A stretch of 7,107 nt of DNA from Planctomycetaceae bacterium (GTDB taxonomy: Bacteria > Planctomycetota > Planctomycetia > Pirellulales > Thermoguttaceae): positions 1-7,107 of the forward strand of contig JAITQJ010000153.1 of the NCBI GenBank assembly GCA_031288955.1, written 5' to 3'. The notes beneath the pieces are model-generated. The model had not been told where the DNA came from. It did not search any database and saw nothing but the letters and a program-made list of their open reading frames with translations. A program made the position numbers and the translations under genes. Below, one piece after another: positions 1 through 5,003 of this stretch (position 1 is the first letter of the stretch; each line of letters starts with the position of its first letter).

Positions 1-240
1 ATTCGCAAAGGCGAACGAATTGATTCCGGCGATTATGTCGTGAATAGTACAATGATGGCGATACTCGGTCAGATGGCTTGTTACACAGGCAGAATGATAA
101 GTTGGAAAGAATTGTACGATTCCAAGTTCGTATTCAAGCCGGCACCGGAGGAATGTGTTGCCGGTATAGAGCCGCCGGTCAAACCGGGCGAAAACGGTTT
201 GTATCCCGTGCCGGTACCGGGAAGAGACAAGTGGTGGTAA
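1..240 (+). CDS. Gfo/Idh/MocA-family oxidoreductase, C-terminal end (5' partial)
   Basis: The frame is open from the first base to a TAA at 238-240 and gives the last 79 residues of a protein that begins outside the window. The segment IRKGERIDSGDYVVNSTMMA followed by ILGQMACYTGRMISWKEL resembles the C-terminal tail of planctomycete Gfo/Idh/MocA NAD(P)-dependent oxidoreductases, where a G(D/E)Y...STMMAI(L/M)G.MA.YTG...(S/T)W pattern follows the substrate domain. The family oxidises or reduces sugars and polyols; the NAD-binding Rossmann half is not visible, so cofactor and substrate cannot be judged. The tail ends in a Pro-rich stretch and KWW. A GTG at 40 could be called as a start, but the family match continues upstream of it, so the gene is treated as partial. 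It lies upstream of a Tat-exported epimerase-like gene, a common planctomycete pairing. Family assignment is from remembered motif, not a search. Confidence 0.8.
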   Translation: MRKGERIDSGDYVVNSTMMAILGQMACYTGRMISWKELYDSKFVFKPAPEECVAGIEPPVKPGENGLYPVPVPGRDKWW

Positions 241-250
241 ACGTATTCGG

Positions 251-348
251 AATGAATAATGAATAATGAACAATGAATAATGGGAGAAAACAGATTCCAC
301 AAACTGTATTAACCCGTGTATTCATTGTTCGTTATTCATTGTTGTAAT
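251..348. repeat. Heptanucleotide repeat arranged as a large inverted repeat
   Basis: Positions 251-285 divide into five 7-mers (AATGAAT, AATGAAT, AATGAAC, AATGAAT, AATGGGA). Positions 321-348 divide into 7-mers of the opposite sense (TTCATTG, TTCGTTA, TTCATTG, TTGTAAT). The two blocks pair over 22 bp (258-279 with 319-340) with one mismatch, around a loop of about 39 nt. In RNA this would be a long AU-rich hairpin between the oxidoreductase stop and the next gene. It could act as a bidirectional terminator or mRNA stabiliser, but there is no U-tract, so its role is inference. Similar 7-bp periodicity recurs at 2594-2628 and 3988-4089. Confidence 0.75.
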
Positions 349-369
349 CACCGGTATCTCTGTTAGAAT
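342..369 (+). promoter_or_regulatory. Candidate sigma70-type promoter for the Tat-epimerase gene
   Basis: A -35-like TTGTAA (342-347) is followed after 16 bp by TAGAAT (364-369; 5 of 6 to TATAAT), preceded by TG at 361-362 in the extended -10 position. Transcription would begin near 376, leaving a leader of about 26 nt before the ATG at 402. The -35 overlaps the right arm of the heptad inverted repeat. Support is motif matching only. Confidence 0.35.
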
Positions 370-401
370 TTCAACGTATCCAATCCAGCCTTAATAGCAC
401 A

Positions 402-1295
402 ATGAATCCTGTAACAAATTTCCCAAACCGCCGTTCGTTTTTGCAGACCGCCGCAGGCTTTGCCCTCGGCAGTGCCGCCGGCAGTGCTGCCGCTCCGCTT
501 GCTTTTGGTGCTGATACCAAACGCCGCTATCCTTATGCCTGCTCCACCATCAATTACTCTACGCTTTCTTTTGAAGAGGCTTGCAAACGGATTGCGGCTC
601 TTGGTTATGAAGCGGTCGATATTTGGCATTCCGTCGGCAGCAGTATGAAGTGTCCGCATTTGGAATACATCGGCAGCACGCTCAAAGCGGAAGGCTTGAT
701 GAAAGTGCTGGAACAAAACCGTCTCAAACTGTGCGGCTTTTCGGTTTACGGCACGAGTTATGCCAAGTATGCCGAACTGCTCGGTCAATGCGGCGGCGGA
801 GTTGCGGTTCGGGGCAGTTGCTCTGTGTCCGGTTCGCTCAATGAAGATATGAAAAAGTTCATCGAGTCGCTCAAAGCGGACATCGAACTTTGCGAAAAGC
901 ACAATTCGTATCTGCTGATTGAAAATCACAGCGGTAATGCGCTGCTCAACAAACTGGATTCGCTGAAAGCGTTTGTTGACATCAACAAGAGCGGCAGGCT
1001 CGGCATTGCATTGGCACCGTATCACTTTCTGGCAAACAAGGAGTCGGTTACCGAAGCCGTCCGTGTTTGCGGCAAGCAACTCGGTTTCATTTATTTTTGG
1101 ACGAACGAGCCGGGCGAAAAACAGATGCCGGGCGTTGGTTCGGTCGATGTGAAGGACTGGTTTCCGGCATTGGATTCGGTTGGTTATTCGCGGTACATCA
1201 CGCCGTTTATGCACCACGAACCCGCCCCGGACAAAATGGACGAACTGCACCGCCGGTCGTTAAAATACCTGAAGAATTTGGAACAGCAACGCTGA
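402..1295 (+). CDS. Tat-exported TIM-barrel sugar phosphate isomerase/epimerase-like protein
   Basis: A 297-residue protein whose N-terminus is a twin-arginine signal: NRRSFLQ with the arginines at residues 10-11, then an Ala/Gly-rich hydrophobic stretch and a probable cleavage near residue 37 (AFGA/DT). It should therefore be folded in the cytoplasm and exported. The rest fits the xylose isomerase-like TIM-barrel (AP_endonuc_2) superfamily: FEEACKRIAALGYEAVDIW near residues 52-70, LLIENHSG with Glu174 and His176, APYHF with His208, and a C-terminal LDSVGYSRYITPFMHHEP with Glu273. Glu174, His208 and Glu273 are candidate metal ligands by analogy. The usual Asp before the His of the D-x-x-H-type motif is replaced by Ala-Pro-Tyr, so metal binding or catalysis may differ. 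The ATG at 402 is chosen because it places the twin-arginine motif ideally; no Shine-Dalgarno is visible. The substrate is unknown; neighbours suggest sugar catabolism. Confidence 0.85.
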   Translation: MNPVTNFPNRRSFLQTAAGFALGSAAGSAAAPLAFGADTKRRYPYACSTINYSTLSFEEACKRIAALGYEAVDIWHSVGSSMKCPHLEYIGSTLKAEGLMKVLEQNRLKLCGFSVYGTSYAKYAELLGQCGGGVAVRGSCSVSGSLNEDMKKFIESLKADIELCEKHNSYLLIENHSGNALLNKLDSLKAFVDINKSGRLGIALAPYHFLANKESVTEAVRVCGKQLGFIYFWTNEPGEKQMPGVGSVDVKDWFPALDSVGYSRYITPFMHHEPAPDKMDELHRRSLKYLKNLEQQR

Positions 1296-1319
1296 AAGAG
1301 TGCGGCGGTATCATAACGC

Positions 1320-1347
1320 TTGACAAGGCACGTTTTTTTGCGATACT
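1320..1347 (+). promoter_or_regulatory. Candidate promoter for the beta-propeller gene
   Basis: A perfect -35 hexamer TTGACA (1320-1325) stands 16 bp before GATACT (1342-1347; 4 of 6 to TATAAT). Transcription would start near 1354, and a good ribosome-binding site AAGGA lies at 1368-1372, six bases before the ATG at 1379. Independent expression from the upstream epimerase-like gene is therefore plausible. Based on motif match and position only. Confidence 0.4.
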
Positions 1348-1378
1348 TGCTGCAATACCCCATTCACAAGGAACCACT

Positions 1379-2362
1379 ATGTACCGAATCACTGCGTACC
1401 GAATCACTGTCGCCGCCCTGTTTGTGTTCGCTGCCGCAACGCTTTTTGCCCAGGAATTGCCGGAAACGGCTGCCGGTTGGCAAAAATATGCGAAAAATCC
1501 CGTACTCGGAAATAAAGATACCGGTACCTGTTTTGATATTGCCGTAATCAAAGAAGCCGGTCTTTATAAAATGTGGTTCTCGTGGAGACCCAAGAAATCC
1601 ATCGGATACGTTGAAAGCAAAGACGGCATCAACTGGTCGCAGCCGGTCATTGTTCTCTCGCCGGCAAACAACGATTGGGAGCAAAACCTGAACCGTATCG
1701 GAGTTGTGAAAAAGGACGGCATCTATCATCTGTGGTACACCGGTCAGCGTTCGGGAGGCAAAGAAGGCTTTTCGTCCATCGGTTACGCAGCGAGTTCTGA
1801 CGGCATCAAGTTTGAGCGGAAATCGGATAAGCCGGTACTCGAACCCGGCGAAGGCTGGGAGATGAAAACTGCCGTGATGTGTCCGCACGTCGAATGGGAT
1901 GCCGCCGAACAGATTTTCAAAATGTGGTACTCCGGCGGAGGGAATTACGAACCGAATGCCGTCGGTTATGCAACGAGCAAAGACGGGCTTGTCTGGCAAA
2001 AGTACGCGAACAATCCGGTATTCTTTCCCGACAAGAGCAAAAAGTGGGAGCAGCACAAGGTTGCCGGTTTGCAGATTGTTAAACACGGCGGCTGGTACAT
2101 TGCTTTTTATATCGGTTTTGAAAACGAACATCTTGCCCGCATCGGTATTGCCCGGTCAAAGGACGGCATTACGAATTGGCAGCGGATGCCGTCGAACCCG
2201 ATTATTTCGCCCGGTAAAGATTGGGATGCAAGTGCGTGTTATAAGCCGTTTGCAATTTATGATGAGGCGGAAAAGAAGTGGCATCTTTGGTACAACGGCA
2301 GACATAACGCTCCCGAATACATCGGCTTGGCAACCCACGAAGGCGAAGATTTGGGATTCTAG
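1379..2362 (+). CDS. Secreted five-bladed beta-propeller, GH43/GH130-type glycosidase-like
   Basis: A 327-residue protein. The frame stays open far upstream, but the ATG at 1379 is preferred: it has a clear AAGGA site six bases upstream and begins a Sec signal peptide (hydrophobic VAALFVFAAATLF, cleavage about Ala24/Gln25). The mature part has five repeats of a propeller blade, each with an aromatic (K/H)(M/L)W(F/Y)..G-like strand: YKMWFSW 63-69, YHLWYTG 116-122, FKMWYSG 180-186, WYIAFYIG 239-246, WHLWYNG 301-307. Each of the first four is followed by a (S/A)xGYA.SKDGI.W-like turn. This is the fold of the GH32/43/62/68/117/130 superfamily, which acts on glycans. A confident catalytic triad cannot be assigned by eye, so it could be a hydrolase, a phosphorylase relative or a binding protein. 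It follows an epimerase-like gene and an oxidoreductase, consistent with periplasmic or extracellular polysaccharide use. Confidence 0.8.
   Translation: MYRITAYRITVAALFVFAAATLFAQELPETAAGWQKYAKNPVLGNKDTGTCFDIAVIKEAGLYKMWFSWRPKKSIGYVESKDGINWSQPVIVLSPANNDWEQNLNRIGVVKKDGIYHLWYTGQRSGGKEGFSSIGYAASSDGIKFERKSDKPVLEPGEGWEMKTAVMCPHVEWDAAEQIFKMWYSGGGNYEPNAVGYATSKDGLVWQKYANNPVFFPDKSKKWEQHKVAGLQIVKHGGWYIAFYIGFENEHLARIGIARSKDGITNWQRMPSNPIISPGKDWDASACYKPFAIYDEAEKKWHLWYNGRHNAPEYIGLATHEGEDLGF
1381..1410 (+). repeat. 15-bp tandem duplication inside the signal peptide
   Basis: GTACCGAATCACTGC (1381-1395) is followed directly by GTACCGAATCACTGT (1396-1410), differing only in the last base. In frame it doubles five codons, YRITA-YRITV, and so lengthens the n-region and adds one arginine. 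It is a recent-looking in-frame slippage duplication. Confidence 0.9.
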
Positions 2363-2391
2363 TCGGGAATGAATAACAGATTTGTTCCGAC
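2362..2391 (+). terminator. Possible weak hairpin after the beta-propeller gene
   Basis: GTCGGGAA (2362-2369), overlapping the last base of the TAG stop, can pair with TTCCGAC (2385-2391) with one bulged G. No T-tract follows, so intrinsic termination is doubtful. Confidence 0.25.
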
Positions 2392-2593
2392 CTGTATTGT
2401 CAATTCCCTGTTAAGGATAGCACAGACGAGTTTTGTCCGCAAGGTATCATCACTGCCAGCAAAAGCAGTCCGAAGAGGCACAGCGGTTGTTCAAATTCGA
2501 GTTGCCTATCTGCACTGAAGTTTTGTCATCGGCACCTATAAATCACCATTGTAATCAAAAAATACCAAAGGGATAGGGCTAACGCTGCCTTGA
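2369..2593. other. Intergenic stretch without a supported gene
   Basis: Between the propeller gene and the heptad repeat there is about 220 bp with no recognisable gene. A 48-codon frame opens at an ATG at 2369 and stops at 2515, but it has no ribosome-binding site and matches no family I know. The minus strand has a short frame with a hydrophobic run (LCLFGLLLLAVMIPC, roughly 2430-2475), also unsupported. GGGCTAAC at 2576-2583 recurs in reverse orientation at 5908-5915. Confidence 0.4.
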
Positions 2594-2628
2594 GTTGATA
2601 ATGGCAACTTGATAGTTGATAATGGATA
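2594..2628. repeat. Heptanucleotide repeat upstream of the flavoprotein gene
   Basis: The stretch divides into 7-mers GTTGATA, ATGGCAA, CTTGATA, GTTGATA, ATGGATA. AGTTGATAATGG occurs twice, at 2593-2604 and 2614-2625, 21 bp (three periods) apart. The period matches the repeats at 251-348 and 3988-4089, though the unit sequence differs. Confidence 0.65.
2595..2623 (+). promoter_or_regulatory. Candidate promoter built from the heptad repeat
   Basis: TTGATA (2595-2600; 5 of 6 to TTGACA), a 17-bp spacer and GATAAT (2618-2623; 5 of 6 to TATAAT) form a near-consensus sigma70-type promoter. Transcription would start about 2630, some 17 nt before the TTG start codon at 2647. Both hexamers are parts of the repeated heptads. 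Confidence 0.45.
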
Positions 2629-2646
2629 CACGAACATCGTTACATT

Positions 2647-4485
2647 TTGAATTTCGTGCATCACTCTCTTTTCACCAAAGTTTTAATCATCGGCAGCGGA
2701 GCGGCAGGACTTTGCGCTGCCGTCCGGCTCCGAAACGAAGGCGTTGACGATATTCTTATCGCCTCCGACGGACTCCATTGCGGTACGTCCATCAATACCG
2801 GCAGCGATAAACAAACGTATTATAAATTATCACTCTGCGGAAAAGAAAACGATTCGGTTTATGATTTAGCCGAAACGCTTTACAACGGCGGAGCAATGCA
2901 CGGCGACATCGCTCTGACCGAAGCCGCTTTGTCCGTCAGAGCCTTTATGCATCTCGTCAATCTCGGCGTGAAGTTTCCCACAGACCGCTACGGGCAGTTC
3001 GCCGGTTATAAAACCGACCACGACCCCCGCCAGCGGGCAACATCAACCGGTCCCTATACTTCGCGGGATATGTGCAACGCCTTGATAAAACGCGTTAAAG
3101 AATTGCAAATTCCCGTCAAGGAAAACTATCATTGCGTTAAACTGCTTGCCGAAAATAATGTTTGCTGCGGTGCCGTCTTTAGTACCGGTAAGGACGATAT
3201 TGTAACCGTTATTGCCGATTACGTTGTCTTTGCGGTCGGCGGTCCCGGCAGCCTTTATGAAAAAAGCGTGTATCCTGAATCGCAGACCGGCAGCATTGGA
3301 CTGGCTCTCGAAATCGGAGCGGAAGCCTATAATTTGCCGGAGTCGCAATTCGGCTTGGCTTCAACGGCGTTCCGCTGGAATGTATCGGGAACTTATATGC
3401 AGGTTATTCCCCGTTTCGTCAGTACCGAAGCGGACGGCAGCGGCGGGGAAGAGTTTTTGTTACAAACCGGCAAATCCGCCGGCGAACTTTATTCGCTTGT
3501 CTTTTTGAAAGGTTATCAGTGGCCCTTCGATGCGAAAAAGGCGGCAAACGGTTCGTCGCAAATTGACCTCTGGGTTTATCGGGAAACGGTTGAACGCCGC
3601 CGAAGGGTCTTTCTCGACTTCCGCTCTAATCCGCAAAATCTGGTTTTTGCGGAATTGTCGTCCGAAGCGTACCGGTATCTTGAAAAATCGAACGCTTTAT
3701 TTGGTACGCCGGCTGAACGTCTGGAAAAAATGAATCCGGCAGCGGTGCAACTTTATGCTGAACATCAAATTGATTTGTATCACGAAATGCTGGAAATCGC
3801 GGTTTGCGCACAGCATAACAACGGCGGATTGGCGGGAACGGTCTGGTACGAATCGGTGAACGTAAAAAATTTGTTTCCTGTCGGCGAGGTCAATGGTTCG
3901 CACGGCATTACCCGACCCGGCGGTGCCGCATTGAACGCCGGTCAAAGCGGTGCCTTCCGTGCAGCGGAACAGATTGCGAAGCGGTTGAGAACAGAGGACG
4001 GCAACCGGAAAATTGAAACGGAAGACGGAAAACGCTGTGCTTTTAGTCCGTTTTCAGATTTTCCATTTCCAACGCCCCATTCCCCATTAGACCGTTACGG
4101 CGGTATTTATCGCCGGCGGGAAGAGTTGGCAGAAGCGGTTCGGGCGGCGAGAGAGTTGTATTTGCAAACGCGGTCGCATTATGCTTTAACCTGTTATGTT
4201 TATTTGGATGCGGTTCGTTTTGCGGCGGAAGCCGGTGTCGGCAGCCGGGGCAGTGCGCTGGTGTTGAACAACGGCGTGATAGAGGCGGAGAATCCTGAAT
4301 TCCGCAGCAAGGTGTTAGTTAGCCGGTTTGTTTCGGAAACGGACACGGCGGAACACCATTTTGAGCCGTGCCGTCCGCTGCCGCAAACTGACCTCTGGTT
4401 TGAAACGGTATGGCAGGAATTTACAATGAGCGGGGAAAAGATAATGTCGGAAAAATGTCCGTCAAACGCCGATAATCAGTCCTGA
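2647..4485 (+). CDS. FAD-binding protein, fumarate reductase / aspartate oxidase flavoprotein superfamily
   Basis: A 612-residue putative cytoplasmic flavoprotein. Residues 12-28 hold the FAD Rossmann motif (VLIIGSGAAGLCAAVRL). SINTGSDKQTYYK follows as the family's flavin-contact segment. KTDHDPRQRATS (122-133) and HNNGGL (390-395) lie where FrdA/SdhA-like enzymes place substrate-site His/Arg residues. VVFAVGGPG is at about 193-201, and LFPVGEVNGSHGITRPGGAA (409-428) is the conserved C-terminal FAD-binding segment. The family transfers hydride between FAD and dicarboxylate-like or other substrates; the actual substrate is unknown. Only TTG at 2647 or GTG at 2656 can start it, because a TAA in frame at 2620 blocks extension and no ATG is available; no Shine-Dalgarno is seen. 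Residues 448-481 form a Pro/Asp/Arg-rich insertion encoded by repeat DNA. A terminator-like hairpin follows, which separates it from atpC. FAD-superfamily membership is firm; the function is not. Confidence 0.85.
   Translation: MNFVHHSLFTKVLIIGSGAAGLCAAVRLRNEGVDDILIASDGLHCGTSINTGSDKQTYYKLSLCGKENDSVYDLAETLYNGGAMHGDIALTEAALSVRAFMHLVNLGVKFPTDRYGQFAGYKTDHDPRQRATSTGPYTSRDMCNALIKRVKELQIPVKENYHCVKLLAENNVCCGAVFSTGKDDIVTVIADYVVFAVGGPGSLYEKSVYPESQTGSIGLALEIGAEAYNLPESQFGLASTAFRWNVSGTYMQVIPRFVSTEADGSGGEEFLLQTGKSAGELYSLVFLKGYQWPFDAKKAANGSSQIDLWVYRETVERRRRVFLDFRSNPQNLVFAELSSEAYRYLEKSNALFGTPAERLEKMNPAAVQLYAEHQIDLYHEMLEIAVCAQHNNGGLAGTVWYESVNVKNLFPVGEVNGSHGITRPGGAALNAGQSGAFRAAEQIAKRLRTEDGNRKIETEDGKRCAFSPFSDFPFPTPHSPLDRYGGIYRRREELAEAVRAARELYLQTRSHYALTCYVYLDAVRFAAEAGVGSRGSALVLNNGVIEAENPEFRSKVLVSRFVSETDTAEHHFEPCRPLPQTDLWFETVWQEFTMSGEKIMSEKCPSNADNQS
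3988..4089. repeat. In-frame heptad/palindromic repeat insertion within the flavoprotein gene
   Basis: About 102 bp with strong 7-bp periodicity: AACCGGA, AAATTGA, AACGGAA, GACGGAA at 4003-4030, then in the opposite sense TCCGTTT, TCAGATT, TTCCATT, TCCAACG, CCCCATT, CCCCATT at 4047-4088. The two blocks are imperfect inverted copies (4007-4022 against 4047-4064). The length is a multiple of three and no stop is introduced. The encoded peptide (residues 448-481: RTEDGNRKIETEDGK... then PFPTPHSPL) is low-complexity and separates the conserved FAD-binding segment from the C-terminal helical domain starting at about DRYGGIYRRREEL. Confidence 0.65.
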
Positions 4486-4522
4486 CCGTCATCGGCTTGC
4501 ATAAAAGCGAAGCCTTGCACAC

Positions 4523-4550
4523 AGACCGGCTTGCATTGCCGGTTTATTTC
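4523..4550 (+). terminator. Terminator-like hairpin after the flavoprotein gene
   Basis: ACCGGC (4525-4530) pairs with GCCGGT (4538-4543) around a 7-nt loop, extendable by a G-U and an A-T pair to 4523/4545, and runs into TTTATTTC. It lies 38 bp after the flavoprotein stop. The stem is short and the T-run interrupted, so efficiency is uncertain. Confidence 0.5.
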
Positions 4551-4558
4551 TGTATATT
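4531..4558 (+). promoter_or_regulatory. Candidate promoter for atpC and the reductase gene
   Basis: TTGCAT (4531-4536), a 16-bp spacer and TATATT (4553-4558) fit a sigma70-type promoter; transcription would begin near 4565, inside the palindrome at 4557-4579. The -35 lies in the loop of the terminator-like hairpin. The same TTGCAT -35 appears in the candidate promoter at 6282-6310. Confidence 0.4.
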
Positions 4559-4579
4559 TTACCATATAGTATGGTAAAA
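4557..4579. promoter_or_regulatory. Perfect palindrome upstream of atpC, possible operator
   Basis: TTTTACCATA (4557-4566) and TATGGTAAAA (4570-4579) are perfect 10-bp inverted arms separated by TAG. The palindrome overlaps the -10 and the predicted transcription start and ends 10 bp before the atpC ATG; its last bases overlap the ribosome-binding site AAGGGA at 4578-4583. It could be a repressor site or, as RNA, a hairpin that occludes the ribosome. No regulator is encoded nearby. Confidence 0.5.
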
Positions 4580-4589
4580 GGGACCCGAT

Positions 4590-5003
4590 ATGAAATGTAT
4601 CATCGTAACACCGGAAAAGACTGTTTTGGATACCGAAACGGCGTTCACCGTTTTGCCTCTCATTGACGGCGAATACGGTATTATGCCGCATCACGCCCCG
4701 CTTGTTGCCCGGCTCGGTGCCGGTGAACTCCGCATTACCGATAGCGGCGGCAGTGTCACCAATTATTACGTCGAAGGCGGCTTTGCCGAAGTTATCGGCG
4801 ATACTATCAATCTGCTGACGATGCACGCTTTGCCGGCAAGCGAACTGGACGTTGCCCGTGCCGAAGAACAACTTGAAAAGGCATTGGCAAGACCGGGCGA
4901 TACACCGGAACTCGCAAAAATCCGTCAGGAAAAAATTTACAGCCGGCGGGCAAGACTCCGTGTTGCACACCGCGTTGCAGATGCCGCAGCGAAAGGACGA
5001 TGA
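4590..5003 (+). CDS. atpC: ATP synthase F1 subunit epsilon
   Basis: A 137-residue protein of normal length for bacterial F1 epsilon, part of the rotating central stalk of F1Fo ATP synthase on the cytoplasmic face of the membrane. The N-terminal beta-sandwich carries the family signature: VTPEKTVLDTE at residues 7-17, then IDGEYGIMPHHAPLVARLGAGELRI, then YYVEGGFAEVIGDTINLL. The C-terminal part (from ASELDVARAEEQLEKALA to the end) is the two-helix inhibitory domain and ends in basic residues. The ATG at 4590 has AAGGGA (4578-4583) six bases upstream. Unusually, atpD is not upstream: the preceding gene is an unrelated flavoprotein. The stop overlaps the next start in ATGA, indicating translational coupling to the reductase gene. 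The rest of the atp operon must lie elsewhere, or this is a second atpC copy. Confidence 0.93.
   Translation: MKCIIVTPEKTVLDTETAFTVLPLIDGEYGIMPHHAPLVARLGAGELRITDSGGSVTNYYVEGGFAEVIGDTINLLTMHALPASELDVARAEEQLEKALARPGDTPELAKIRQEKIYSRRARLRVAHRVADAAAKGR

Noticed and set aside
251..348. CRISPR array
   Set aside because: The repeats are 7 bp, contiguous and without spacers; there are no cas genes.
363..1250. Long minus-strand open frame of 295 codons opposite the epimerase-like gene
   Set aside because: The plus-strand product has a clear Tat signal and TIM-barrel motifs. The minus-strand product has no recognisable motif and is an antisense shadow.
1067..1378. N-terminal extension of the propeller protein by 104 codons
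   Set aside because: It overlaps the epimerase-like gene, and the ATG at 1379 has a good ribosome-binding site followed by a signal peptide.
1364..2131. Minus-strand frame of 255 codons opposite the propeller gene
   Set aside because: Shadow of the five-repeat propeller coding sequence; no family motif.
1899..2372. Plus-strand frame of 157 codons in another frame of the propeller gene
   Set aside because: Composition is Arg/Ser/Thr-rich out-of-frame translation, and it overlaps blades 3 to 5 of the supported protein.
2369..2515. 48-codon plus-strand frame after the propeller gene
   Set aside because: No ribosome-binding site, no promoter and no recognisable product; listed only as part of the intergenic stretch.
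4476..4970. Minus-strand frame of 164 codons opposite atpC
   Set aside because: atpC on the plus strand is unmistakable; the antisense frame crosses the promoter and palindrome and has no motif.
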